Assembly: GCF_037176765.1 (NCBI RefSeq)
Contig: NC_090034.1
Coordinates: 20,617,375 to 20,681,374 of the forward strand
Reading direction: 5' to 3'
Length of the DNA stretch: 64,000 nucleotides
DNA from: Anolis sagrei
Taxonomy: Eukaryota; Chordata; Lepidosauria; Squamata; Anolidae
A program made the position numbers and the translations under genes. The stretch's first letter is position 1. Every line of letters starts with the position of its first letter. Shown here in pieces: positions 11,501-25,800 of this stretch. Below the pieces are notes generated by a model. The model worked only from the letters and a program-made list of their open reading frames with translations. It was not told where the DNA came from and did not search any database.

Positions 11501-13522
11501 ACAGCTAGGCCATGGCAATAAATGTAATACATAAATACAGATTCAACACAGTACATTAAACACTCTATAATAAACATTATAAATACAGTTTAAACACATT
11601 ATAAATAACACTTTATAATGAACACATCTCTACACCACCCATTTCCATGGAGGGCCACCTCCACCTTATTAGGTTTGTCTTCAACGAGCGTAGACAGAGA
11701 ATCCGTTGAGACAGAGAGAGGGATTATACATTTTTGACATTGTGGTTGATGCTCTTTAGTGTTTCATTTGGGTCCCCAGACACCGCTGAATGACAACTCC
11801 CATCACTTCAGGTTATAGGAATAATGAGAGTTGCAACCAAGCAGCACTGGTGATATCTAATGATGAGGAATATGGGGGTGTGTAGTTTGTATATACAATA
11901 ATGTCAAATCAACTGAGAGGAGAAAAGGGACAATAAAGAAAACACAGTGCTAGTTTCATCCAAAGAGCGAGTTGTCAGAAAACGAGGCACTGGACGTATT
12001 TTCCGAAGAATGGAAATCATTATGTTTGTATCTCATAGGGAAAGACAATGACCTGAATTAAATATAATTCCAGACAACGGCAAACCAGTACCTGGCTGAG
12101 CTTCTCATGCTCCCCGGAGGATGTGCCGAGATGCAGGATATGCTCGAACCGTTGCGCAGCCGCATTCGCCGACGTCCGCCCGTTCGCTGCAAAGAGATTC
12201 TCATTTCCACCGGACGGAATCGAAGGGCCCATCCCTATCCTTTGCCTTTGAGGAACAGAGAAAAGGGAAGAAACCAAGTTAAGGAAAAGAGAGGGAAAAC
12301 AGGAAAGCAACAACAGTATTTACAGCAGTTTAGCAAGTCAGAAGCTCCCATTGTCAGCAGTAGAGCCACTGAGCTTCAGTAAGAGCAGAGCCAAGGTTTA
12401 GAAGTTATGAAAGATTTTAATCACATAATCACATAAAATAATAACATTGTGTGATTGATGTGAACTTGGTTTGGGCTTATAGGTGAACATAGTGATGGTG
12501 GTGGTAATAATAATAATAATAATAATAATTTTTGTGATTGGTGTGAACTTGTCTCAGGCTTATAAGTGAGCATACTGATGATAATAATAATGATAATGAT
12601 AATAATAATAATTTTGTGAGATTGATATGAACTTGTCTCAGGCTTGTGCAGGATGTGGCCCAAGTCCCAACCTGTCTCTCTCACCTGTGCATCTTCGGGA
12701 GCTGGAAGATCTCCTGCCAGACGGAAAAGAGCCCCTTGTTCTGGTCTTTCAAGCCTACTTTGGCCGTTTGCACCGTCCTGGTGGTCAGTTCTTTCTTGCC
12801 CCGGCTGTAGAGGAACTGGGACAAAAGCAAATAGGAGTTGGACTCCATGGCAAGGGACAGAAGGTGGTGCAGTTCCTTCACAGCTCATCTTCATTTGAAT
12901 CAAGCATTGACCTCACTTAGATTCCGCAATCAGACAGGATCCAGTGCCTTGTAAGCGTTTGGAGTATAACAACAACAAAGAAGGAAGGAAATAATAATAA
13001 CACTAATGAATTTTTTACCAGCTTCTCCCTGTGGCTCAAGATGGGATACATCATTAAAAGTCTTGATTGTCATCTAGCCCTCATTATCATTATTGTTGCC
13101 ATCTAGTCCTCATATCGTCATCTAGCCCTCATATCGTCATCTAGCCCTCATATCGTCATCTAGCCCTCATATCGTCATCTAGCCCTCATTGTCATCTAGC
13201 CTATTGTCGTCATCTAGCCTCACCATTGTCGTCTTTATCATCTTGCCCTTGTCATCATTGTCATCATCTAGCCCTCATCATTATTGTCGTTATCTAGCCC
13301 TTGTCGTCATTGTCATCATCTAGCCGTAATCATTGTCATCTAGCCCTCATCATCATTGCCATCATCTAGCCCTCATCATTGTAATCTAGCCCTCATAATC
13401 ATCATAATCATCTAGCCCTCATCACTGTGATCTAACCTCATCATCATCAGCTAGCCCTGATCTTGATCATCATCAAGACTGCCATCATCACCACTGGCAC
13501 ATGATCATCATTGTCATCTAGC

Positions 13523-13558
<36 letters not shown>

Positions 13559-13841
13559 GCCCTGATCCTAATAATCAATGTTATCAAGCCCTCCTCCCTT
13601 TCTCCATCCCAAAACTCAAAAACCAGTGGGCCAATTGACACCAAATTTGGACAGCATACACCTAACAACCCAATGTATGTCCTTCACTCATTTTTTTTAT
13701 TTTGTCATTTAGGAGTTGTAGTTGCATGACCAACAGAAAATACTTAAGGCCATCCAGTCCAACTCTCTTCACCAGGGCAAGAAAATGTTATCAGAGCCCT
13801 CCAGACAAAGAGCCATCCAGCCATAGATATAGATAGATAGG

Positions 13842-13888
<47 letters not shown>

Positions 13889-16800
13889 TATAGTATCACA
13901 GATTTGAAAGGGACCCCTAAAGAAGGACTATGATACGTTGCATATTCTAGAGTAGGCAAACCAGACACTCTCCACATCAACACTGACAAAGAAACAACAA
14001 GAAATACTGTTTACCCACAAGCATAAAGAAATTACATATATTAGAAACCAACACTTTCTCATTACTTTATTTTCCAGATCACCAGACTGGGCCACAGCAA
14101 CGCATGGCAGGGGACAGTAGTAGTAGTAGTAGTAGTAGTAGTACTACTACTACTAATAATAATAATAATAATAATACTTTATTTATACCCCGCCACCATA
14201 TCCCCAAGGGGAGTCGGGGCAGCTTACATGAGGCCAAGCCCAACAAATACAGCAAAAAAAAAAAAACAACATAATAATAATACAATAAAATATAATGAAA
14301 ATAAAAATACAAAAACAATACAAGTAAACACACAAGCAGTATAAATTCATAATAATTGAATCATAATAATTGGACACAGTGGGCAGGGCCGGCTGCAAAG
14401 ATTAAAAGTTTATAAACACTGGGTGAGAGAGCAATGTAATGTATCTGGCAGGATCATCATGCCTTCAGCCACAGGGGCTCCGTATTCATGCATACAACCG
14501 TAAACCTCCTTCATGACTTACCTGCAAGGTGTTAATGCATGAGCGGATGTCATTCTCCGTTTTCTCGCACAGCATCGCCAGAGCTCCAGGGTCAGCTTTC
14601 ATGCCCTGATGGGTGGCGACCTGGGAAGCACCCAAATGAGCAGTGATTATAGAGGCTGCCTTGCAAGCATAGTTTAAAGTTGTGTTGCGATAATATCTTA
14701 AGATTACGAGCTGGTTTGTGTACCAGAACAAACAAATAAATAACAATAACAATAAATTATAATAATTAATAATAGCACTTAATATTAATAATAATACCTC
14801 CTGCAGCCTCTGGACCAGCCGGGACTGGGATGTTGTGGGGAAGTTGAGAAGGAAAGCTTGCTGCCGCAGAAGACGCAGCGAAGGGACGTATCTAGGAGAT
14901 AAGATGTAGAAAGCTGTATTTCAAAGGCAACAGGAAAAGCAAGAAACAACAAGTAAAAAGTGAGCAGCACAAGACTCCAATGCTCATTTCAAAGCATGGA
15001 AAATAGCGATGACTACAGGTGCATCTACACTGTGCAATTAATGCAGCCTGGCGCCACTTTAAGGGCCAAGGCTCAGCGCTACAGAAACCTGGGAGTTGTC
15101 ACTTGGAAAAGGCAGAGAAAGCAAAAGATATTGTGAAACTACAACTCCCAGGACCCCATAGCATTGAGGATTCCAATGGCAATTAGAGTGCTGTCCAACT
15201 GCATCAAATTCTATAGTACAGATGCACCCATTTCTCATGATTTTAAATAAAAAAGAGTGACACAAAAATCGCTCCAGTGGAACTCCTTGCTACTGGAGGG
15301 GAGAATTTCGCTTGAATCGGTTGGGCAATGGAAAACTAGTCTTTAACGGAAGAAGCAATGCATTCCTCTCCCATCCAGCAACGTCTTCTTTTCTCATAAG
15401 TGAAGCTCTCTTACTGGTCGTTGCAAATGCAGATGATGGGCCGCAACAGGAGCCCGCCCTCCTTCCTCCGCTTTGTCTTTCCGGATCCGGTTTCTGATTC
15501 GTTCTCCACCGCCTTCCGGTTGACAATCCCCAACAACACATTGATGGAGGCCTGTAGGTCCAAATGGGACAGTTGGAACAAATAGCAATATGGACGACAT
15601 TTAAAGAGGCCAGGGTTCAAATCACAGAAACTCACTGAGTGACCTTGGGCAAGTCACTCTCTCACAGCCCCCAAACCCTCTGAAGGCATTGTGGGCCCAT
15701 ATCATCTGCAATTATGAAAATCTCCTAAATAGAGAGAGGAAAAAAAAACTATGAGAGTTCAGGTGACTTTAATAATAGTATTATGAATAACATTGCTATT
15801 ATGGTATTTTATAATAATAATAATGATTATATTATATTAATAACTAACTCCAAGTTATGTGTATTATAAAGAGTGGAAACTCATAAGAGCTCAGTTGGCT
15901 TTAATAATAATATTAATAATATTAATAACAATGCTATCATATTTTTATATAATAATAAAAATAATAATATTTTATTATTATATTATCTATATAAATAAAA
16001 ATGTAATGTTCGTTTGTGGGATTAACAGAACTCAGAAAGCACTGGACGAATTGACACCAAATTTGGACACAAGACACCTAACAATTCAATGTATGTTCTT
16101 CGCTCAAAAAAATTGATTTTATCATTTGGGAGTTGTAGTTGCTGGGATTTATAGTTCACCTACAATCAAAGAGCACTCTGAACCCCACCAATGGTGGAAT
16201 TGAACCAAACTTGGCACACAGTTCTCCCATGACCAACAGAAAATACTGGAAGGGTTTGGTGGGCAGTGTCCTTTGGTTTTGGAGTTGTAGTTCACTTACA
16301 TCCAGAGATCACTGTGGACTCAAACAATGATGGATCTGGACCAAACTCTACACGAATACTCAATATGCCCAAATGTGAACACTGGTGAAGTTTGGGGAAA
16401 ATAGAATCTTGACATTTGGGAGTTGTAGTTGCTGGGATTCACAGTTCACCTACAATCTGAACCCCACCAACGATAGAATTGGGCCAAACCTCCCACACAG
16501 AACCCCCATGTGGGCTACAGCAACGCGTGGCAGGGGATGACTAGTTAATAATAATGATAATATAATCGATAATTAACTTCAGGCTATGTGTAGTATAAGG
16601 AGTAAATGAAATAGGTCAGTTGACTTTTAATAATAATATTAAGAATAAAGTTGATATTATTATACTTTTGTATTATTATTATATTTTATTATTGCATTAT
16701 TATTAATAGTAATTATATAATTCATTAACTCAAGACTATGTGTATTATAAGGAGTAAATGAAATAGGAAGTAACAAACCACAATGAAAAGGAAGTAAAGG

Positions 16801-19800
16801 AGGCGGGACCACTGCCAGCCAATGGGGAGGCTCCCTTACCGTGGGAGCACCATCAATTTCATCGATGACCAGGCAGTTGGGTTTCTCATTGGCTCCCAGG
16901 ACAGACCTCATTTGAGTCGCAGCTTCAATGCGCGTCTTGAAAGCCTCTGGGCTGCGGTCGTCACTAGAAGGAAAGAAGAAACCCTGTTTTCAAAACATTT
17001 GCCATGCTTTCCCTCTGAGGCTGAGAGAGTGTAACTTGCCCAAGGCTTCCCAATGTGCTGCCATGGCCAAGAAGGGATTCAAACCTAAGTCTCCACCACA
17101 CCGGCTCTCACCAGACTGCATTGACGAATACACAGCAATGTTTTGGCTTCATTTCTCCATCAGCCCCAATAGCTTACCTGGCATTCATCTCCACCACGTT
17201 GTACCCAGCATGTTTTGCAATGACATGAGCCAAGGTGGTCTTCCCCAAACCAGGGGGGCCGCACAGGAGGGCAACCTAATAATAACAACAACAATAATAA
17301 TATAATTAAATATTATTATTTTATAACTCAAGATGTGTGCCACGTGTTGCAACAAAATGACCGAATGACAGATATAATTACTTTATAATTCAATATGGGT
17401 GTCGTATATTGCAACAGATGCACTGAATGGTAAAATAATATTAATATATAAATATTTTATAATTCAATACGTCCATCGTGTGTTGCAATGAACGCATTGA
17501 ATGGTACAACACTAATGTTATTAATATATAATTAAATATTATGATTTTATAATTCAAAACATCCATTGTGTGTTGCAACAAACACACTGAATAAAACAAT
17601 AATAATATTAATAATATATCATTAAATATTATTATTCTACATTTCAATACATCTGTTGCAATGGACAAACTGAATGACACAATATTAATATTATTAATCT
17701 ACAATTAAATATGAGTGTTGTGTGTTGCAACAGATGCACTGATGAAATATAAATGAATAATATTATTGACCTAATATGACGATGGTCCAGAAGAGAAAAT
17801 GACGTGACTGTATTTGAATAAACGTAGATTGCAGGACATGAAAAAATAAGCCTAAATGCATCTTTTGGAGGAAAAAATTAATATTAATATTATTTTGGGG
17901 GAATTAGGAGCTATGCTTTTGCGGAAACCCAGGGTTCCACGGAATGAATTTTGGGAACTGCTGCTCTAAGGACATTCCTGAAATATAAATCTTTCCCAAA
18001 CTATTTTCTTTTCTTTTCAGTGTGCATAATAAAACATGATAATAGTCTTGGGGGTTCTGACCTTGTGCTTGGGGCGGTTCTGGGGGTCCAGTTGGGCTTC
18101 CAGGGCCTCCTCGGTGGCTTGGGCCTTGGACTTCCATTTGCCCGGCTGCTCTTTGGTTGGACGAGATGCTGGGGGAGCTTCAGATCGGGCCTTTTTGGGG
18201 GGCTGCTCTCTCCCAAACACCACCCCATCCCACAGCTTCAGCCACTTCAGCAGGCAGCGGTTCGTGAACTGAAAGATAGACAGGGGATGAAGAGACCCCC
18301 AAAGGGTATCTAGTCCACCCCCTTCAGCTAGGCAGAGAGACCCAGTCAAAGCCCCCCAACAGGCTGCCATCCAGCTTCAGTTCAAAAGTGTCCTGCAAAG
18401 GAGATGCCACTGGCCTCCCAGGAAGCCTATACTTCACTAGTTGGAAGGGACCCCCAAAGGGCATCTAGTCCAACCCCCTTCAACTAAGGACACAATCTGA
18501 TCCCTTTGAACAGATGGTTATCCAGTCTCAGGTCAAAACCCTGCAAAGAAAGCAGTTTATACTTCACTAGAATTGGAAGGGATCCCGAAAGGGCATCTAG
18601 TCCACCCCCTTCAGCAAAGCAGGGAGATCCAGTAAAAGCCCTCCCAACAGATGGCCATCCAGCATCAATTAAAAAGGCTCCAGAGAAGGCAGTTTACACT
18701 TCATTAGAGTTGGAAGGGACCCCCAGAGGGCATCCAGTTCAACCTCCTTCAGCTGTGAAAGACACAATCTGATCCCTCCCAACAGATGACCATCTCACTT
18801 CAAAAACCTACCAAGAAGGAGGCTCCACTGGACTTCCAGGCAGTCTATACTTCACTAGATTTGGAAAGGACACCCAAAAAGCATCTAGTCCAACCCCGTT
18901 CAGCCAGGCAGGAAGACACAATACAATCCTTCCTGAGAGATGGTCATTCAATCTCCAGAGGAGATGCCACTGGTCTCCAAGGCAGTCTATAGTTCACTAG
19001 AAGGGGATGGGACCCCCTCCCTAAGGGCAATGAAGGAGGATGCCATATGATCCCTCCTGACATTATTATCCATAAATATGTAGAGTTTAATGTTAGACCT
19101 AATTCTAAAATAGATACATTTCTAATGAAGAAAAGAAAAATCTGTTGACTATGATGTCTGTGATGAAATCCACGGACCGGCGCTCAAGAAAACAACTCAA
19201 GAATCAACTGTGTGACATAAGAAACGTAAAGGGAAGAATATTCAAATCTCATTTACACAGCAAAGATTATATGAATATATATAATATTATATAAGATATG
19301 GTATGGGGTTGTTTTAACCCAGGCATGGGCAAACTTCGGCCTTTCAGGTGTTTTGGACTTCAATTCCCACAATTCTTAACAGCCTACCAGCCTATCCTAG
19401 GGATTGAGAGGTGCTTACATCATCGCTCAGCAGCTCCACATAATGTCTGGGACTGAACCGATCAACCCAAAGGGAATGCGGAGTGGCCTCGTCCCCTTCC
19501 TCTTCTGCAGCCACAGCCTCCATCGCAGGCTCCTCCTCATTGCTGAGGCAGCTTCAAAAAGGAAAGTTGAAAAACAGAGCAAAAACCCTGATTATCTATT
19601 CAGTGGAGAGGCGATCTGTGTCAGCTGCAGAAGAAATCCGCTCCAGGTTTTACCCAAACTCAGAAGGACTTTTTAAATTCATCTTTATTGAGTTTTTACT
19701 TTTTAAAAAAAACAGATAAGACCTACATGTCGATACACACATTTAACCATCGGACAGTACATACAAACATCCCCCCCCCCCCAAAAAAAACATAAACATT

Positions 19801-22800
19801 GACACTTTAAAAGCATGTGACTTCCATTCTATGTCCTATTTAATATGGTTAGCTGTCTCTTGTGAGATCCCTCGATTCTCCCTTTCGACGGAGGGTGAGG
19901 GTTCCAATCTGTTTGATCCTATATGTTGATTATATAAATCTCTTTTATTTTTTCCATCCTTAAATTTCTTTTATAAACCTATATCAGATCCTTTTTCCTC
20001 TCTTTTCGTTTCATATTCTTCTACCATGTCCCAGCTCGTTTTGGGTGGTGGGTTTCCTGACCCTTTTTTCAATAGAAACGTCAGTTTATCCATATCCTTG
20101 ATGTCTCTGAGTTTCTCCAGCCATTGCTCTACATTAGGTCTCCCCTCTTCTTTCCATTTTTTGGCATATGTGAGCCTTGCCGCCGTTGTAATGTAGGTGA
20201 AGATTTTGTCGTCGTTCTGCTCAAATTTTATGTCTTTCTCTGTTAGACCTAGTAGAAAGATCTCTGGCTTGAGAGGGATATCTTTTTTAAAAAATTTTTG
20301 AGACTCTGTTCTTATTTCTTTCCAAAATTTCCTAGCCACAGGACAAGTCCACCATAGGTGGAAATAGCTTCCCACATTGGTTTTACACTTCCAACAGTTG
20401 TTTTTATAACCTCGGTACATTAAGCTCAACTTTTGCGGTGTTAGATGCCACCTGTGAAAGCATTTTAGCCAATTTTCTTTTAATGAGGTAGAATAGGTGT
20501 ATTTTATTTTTTTTCGCCAGATGTTTTGCCATTCCTGGAACTTAATTTCTCTGCCGAAGTTTTTAGCCCATGTTACCATACAATCTTTCACACCCTCAGT
20601 CTCGGTTTCCCATTCTAATAGTAAATTGTGAATTTTTGTTATTGTTTTCTTCTCCGATTTCAGGATTTTGTCCCACATTGTTTCCTTAACTTCAAAGCCT
20701 ATCTTCAGGTCTTGTTTATATCCTTCGTTTAGCTGGTGGTGTTGTAGCCATGTGATGTTTTCAATACTCCCTTCTAATTCTTTTTGCGATTTCAAGTTCC
20801 AGGTGTTATCATTTTTGTTGTATTTGAGGAGGTCTCGGTAAGTGGGCCACTTGTTCCAACCGAGAAGTCTTCTCTGGGTAGCCTCTATTGGTGAGACCCA
20901 GAGTGGGGTCCTGGTGTGAAAATGCCTTTTGTACCTGTTCCAGACTTTTATAAGCGCCGACCTGATGAAATGGTTGCCAAAGTTCTTTTCTGTTCTTATT
21001 TTATCGTACCAAAGGTACGCGTGCCAACCAACTCTAAGATTGAATCCTTCTAACTCTAAAATTTTTTCGTTTTTTAACAGGACCCATTCTCTTAGCCAGT
21101 CTAGTGCGCACGCCTCAAAGTATGTTTTTAGGTTAGGTAGACCAAAGCCTCCTCTTTCCTTCTTGTCGATCATGATTTTGTGTTTGATCCTTGCTTTTTT
21201 GCCGTTCCAGACGAATTTTCCTATGTCTTTTTTCCATTTGTCAAATACCGTGTTGTTTCTAATAATAGGGACGTTTTGGAACAGATAGAGGAGTCTCGGT
21301 AAAATATTCATCTTTATTAAGGCGATACGTCCGAGAAGGGAGAGGTTTAGAAATCTCCAATTGGACAGATCTGTTTTGACCTTGGCCCAAGTGGTCTCAT
21401 AGTTATTTTTAAACAATTGGGCATTCCTTGCCATTATCCATATCCCCAGGTATTTGATTTTAGAGCAGACTTTGAAGCCTGTTATTGTGGTTAGTTTCTC
21501 TTGTTTTGGTTTTGGCATGTTTTTTGTTAGAATTACCGTTTTATTTTTATTTAGTTTAAAGCCCGCCACTTCACCGAATTGCTCTATTTTCTCTAACCAT
21601 TTTCTGATGTTTTTCACTGGGTCTTCTATTATGCAGATTACGTCGTCCGCGAAAGCTTTTGTTTTATAGTTCTGTTTTGCCACTTTGAGTCCGATGATCT
21701 CTTTGTCCTCCCTTATTGATTTTAGTAGTGTCTCTAAGGCGAAGATGAATAGGAGCGGGGACAGTGGGCAACCCTGCCTAGTGCCCTTTGTGATTGTTAT
21801 CTTGTCTGTTTTTTGGTTATTGATGATGATTCTTGCTGTTTGATCTGTATATATTGCGTTTATTGCGTTTTTGAAGTGGAACCCAATATCTATTTCTTCG
21901 AGGAGCAATTTGAGGAATGACCAACTGAGATTGTCGAAGGCTTTCTCAGCGTCTAGGGAAAGCCACGCGACCTCTTTTTGTATGTTAATGTCGTAGTACT
22001 CTATCGAGTCGATTATCGTTCTTATGTTGTCTTTCACTCCTCTGCTTGGGAGGAAGCCCGCTTGTTCATCTCCTATCCATCCTTTTAGCAGTGTTTTAAA
22101 TCTCTTGGCCAAAATATTGGTGTAGATCTTATAGTCGGTATTTAGGAGTGAAATAGGTCTGTAGTTTTGTACTTCTGTTGGATCTGTGTTTTCTTTGCCT
22201 ATAAGCACTATTTCCGCTTCCTTCCACGTGTCCGGGATGTTACTGGTCTTCATTGCCAAGTTCATTATTTTTTTGAGATGAGGTGTTATTTCTTTTTTCA
22301 TAGATTTGTAGAATAAGGCACTAAATCCATCCGGGCCAGGTGTTTTGCTGGAGTCTAGTTCTTTAATTGCATCCTCTATTTCTTGTGATGTTATTTCTTT
22401 GTTTAGACCTTCCCTTTGCTCCTCCGTTATTTTTCCTAGTCTTAAGTTTGCTAGGTATTGGGTTATCTTCTCTTCCTTTATTGCTTCTTTTGAGTATAGT
22501 TTTGTAAAGAAGTTATGGAATTCTTCTTGTATTGCCCCGTTAGTTGTTATTAGGTTCTCTCCTCTTCTAATCTTTGTTATGTATGTTGATTGTTTCTTTC
22601 TCTTTACCTTCCTGGCAAGCCATTTACCTGGTTTGTCCGCTTGTTCAAAATGTTGTTGTTTTACGTATTTATAGCTTTTTGCAATTGTTTCCAGGTCTAG
22701 CTGATGTTTCCGCCTCTTCAGTGTATTCAATTTTGTAATTATACAATTGTTCTGTGGGTCTTTTTTCAGTGCTTGTTCCTTCTCCTCCATTTCTTTCTCA

Positions 22801-25800
22801 ATTTCTTTCATTTCTTTATTCCTTTTTTTGTTTCTTATGGCATTTTGTTTAATCAGGTTTCCTCGCATTACTGCCTTTAGGGAGTCCCAGACTATCTGGG
22901 GTGAAACTTCGCCTGTATCGTTTATGTTGAAAAAATCTTTAATGAGTTCTTTATTACTTAAGATGTCTTCTTCTGATTTTAGTAGGTATTCATTAAGGCG
23001 CCATCTTTTGCTCTCTGGTTTGTTATAAAGTTCCATTATTATCGGGCAATGGTCCGATAAGTCTCTGGGTCTTATTTGTATTTTACAGATGTTAATTGCC
23101 AGTGAGTTTGTTAACCATATCATATCTATTCTACTCCATGTCTTATGGCGGGATGAAAAGAAGGTGTAGTCTTTTTCTCCAGGGTGACGGTGTCTCCATG
23201 CGTCCTGGAGGTTGAGATCTTCTTTAAGGCTCAGAAATTTCTTGGGTAGGAGAGCTTTATCTGCTTTGGTATGTCTTGGTTTTATTGAGGATTTATCTAA
23301 ATTTTTGTCTAATATTCCGTTGTATTCCCCCGTTATTATTAGATTGTCATAGTCTATTTTCTGAATGTTCTCTTTTAGGGCGTCTATAAACTTTGTTTTT
23401 GGCCCGTTTGGGGCATATATATTGCAGATTAGTGTTTTCTTATTACCTATGAATATCCTTATCGCTACCATCCTGCCCTCTTGGTCCTTAAACACTAATT
23501 CAGAAGGGATCTCTCTTTTGACGTAGATCACGACTCCCCTTTTTTTTTTTTCGAATGAAGAGTAGTATTCTTTGCCAAGTTTCTTCTGGGCCAGGTGTGC
23601 AATGTGTTTGTTACAAATATGAGTCTCTTGTAGTGCGGTTATGTGGAAGTTTCCTTTATTTATTTGATGAAATAGTCTCTTTCTTTTGTTTGGAGAGTTA
23701 AGGCCGTTTACATTGAGCGAGTAAATATTCAAGTTTTGTTCATGCATCATCATTATTTATTGTGTCCTCTATCTCCTCCTCCTCCTCTAGATCTCCCTCA
23801 TCTTTTTCTTCCGGTAGCGCTGTTGCTTGGTCTAATTTATGTTCCTCTTCCTCTGAGGAAGGAGGTCTTGCTCTTTTCTTCATTCTGCCTGTATTATGGT
23901 GTTTATCCCCTCCTATACTTGGCTGTTCTCTCTTTAGCATATTATAGAATTCTCTAGCTTTTTCCTCAGTTTTGATCCAATATTTTCTTTCATTATATGT
24001 TATCATCATCCCCTCTGTCTTCTCCCACCTAAATCTGACCTTGATTCTCTTAAGTTCCTGTGTGAGGAAGAAGTATTTTTTCCTTCGTGTTAGTATTGCT
24101 TGTGGGGTTTCTTTTAAGACAATGATTTTTTTTCCCTCTCTTATTATTGGGTTTTTGTTAGTTTGGGTAAGGATTTCATCTCTTGTATGTTTTCGTGTGA
24201 AACTTACTAGTACATCTTTTGTTAAGTTGTTTTGTTTAGCAAATTTTGTTTGAACCCGATAGGTTCGATCAATTTCTTGTTCCATGGTTTCCTCTTGTTT
24301 GCCTAAGTATGTCGCTAGCATATTTATTATTTTGGGTCGTAGTTCTTCTTGTGCCTCCTCTTGCAGATTTCTAAATCTGAGATAGTATTCTGTTTCTTTC
24401 TGATGTAATCTCTCCAACTCTCTCTCTAGTTTCTCGTTTTTGTTCTGTAGTTCCTCCAGATTGTTTTGTATTTTTTTCTGGGATTTTACTAACGTCTTGT
24501 TCTCTATTTTTATCATTTTTATCTCACTGCTAGCTTCTGTTAGTTCTTTTTTTATTTGTCCTATGTCTTCTTTAAGTTCTTTCCTTATTAGGTCTAATTG
24601 TGTTTGGTGGCTAATTTGTCTTTCAGTTATTGTTTTCAGTTCTTTTTGGTTTGCTTCTTGGTTCTCTGACATTTTTTCGGTTATTTTCTGTAATTCTTTC
24701 CATATGCCTTTCAACAGGTTTTCCTCCTGGCCTGATCCTTTTCTTCCCAACATTTTTGGTTCATTTATTTCCTTTTCCATCTTGGCTTTTTGAGCCGACA
24801 TACTTTTGTTTTTCTTTTCTTTTTTTCTTTTTATTTATTTCTTGTTTATTTGTTATTTATTATGGTTATTATTTTTGAATTATTATTGTTATTATTACTT
24901 TATTTTGTTTATATTTCTTTTTTAAATATTTGTTATTATTATTGTTATTATTATTGTTGTTAATTTTGGATTTTGTTTGTTATTGTAGTTTTTGCTATTA
25001 GTTTTTGTGGGGTGTTTAATAATATGCTTAAGTTATTTGCCTGTTTTTATTATTGATTTGGGTTTCAGGCTGAGTAATGACTTTATAGTTTTATTTTTAT
25101 TTATTTGTTTATTTATTATTTTATTATTATTTACTCTTTGTTTATTTATTTTTATTGTTATTATTATTATTATTTTTATTAGTTTGTTACTTTATATTAA
25201 GCTAGGTTTCTCTGTTGTCTATATTCTATATTTAGGTCTTTACTCCTTTATTTCTTTAGGTATTACTCTAACCTGTCTGTGTCTTTCCTGCTGGTGTTCC
25301 TATTTTCCTCCTTTCCTGTCCTTCCCCTAGCTCTTCTTTGGTGTTTCCTCCTTCCCTTTGCAGTTTTTCTTTTGCTTTCCTTTCTGTCTGTTCTTTAGTT
25401 CTTGCTCTTAATGTCCTTGGCGTTTCTAATCATTCCCTATTCATTCTGTTCTAGTCTTCAAAACCTTTTTCTGCTAGTTTTGTGTGCCTTTTGTCTCTTC
25501 CCTCTTCACTATGCCTTGGGTTTTGCTGTGTCTAGGTCCTATCCTTATGTCTTTGTGTATTTTTTTTTGTTCCCTAAATGTCTGTTGTTTCTTTCTTTAA
25601 TATTAATTTTATGTTATTATATATGTATATGTGTTTGTATATACATATATATATATATATATTAATATATGTATGACTGGTTTGGGTTACTGTATTCTGT
25701 ATTTTTTGTTAAATTCCCACCTTACTGTGGCTTGAGTCCTTTTTTTAGTCCTTTTCAGTTCTTTGCTGAACTCAGAAGGACTTTTGAGGTGATTCAGCAC

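Larger units (their letters stand above)
19674..25768 (-). mobile_element. Full-length L1 LINE with both ORFs open
   Basis: About 6.1 kb flanked by a perfect 17-bp duplication. On the minus strand: an A-rich 5' region of about 970 bases (25768-24802), ORF1 (24801-23740), ORF2 (23753-19971), and a short 3' UTR ending in AATAAAGATGAATTTAAAAA. It sits in CHTF18 intron 6 in the same sense as the gene. Open ORFs and an undecayed duplication indicate a recent insertion; activity is not shown. Confidence 0.93.

Noticed and set aside
12681-12881. Longer CHTF18 exon 14 starting ..[17 protein letters not shown]
   Set aside because: TTTTGTCCCAG before FLYSRG gives the exact CINTLQ-FLYSRG join known in the family; the upstream codons are intronic.
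13060-13500. CRISPR-like alternation of a repeat word and variable spacers
   Set aside because: Spacers are 4-15 bases of degenerate ATC repeats, in an intron of a vertebrate gene; a minisatellite explains it.
20929-25665. Plus-strand hydrophobic open frames
   Set aside because: Shadows of L1 ORF1 and ORF2 and of the T-rich L1 5' region.
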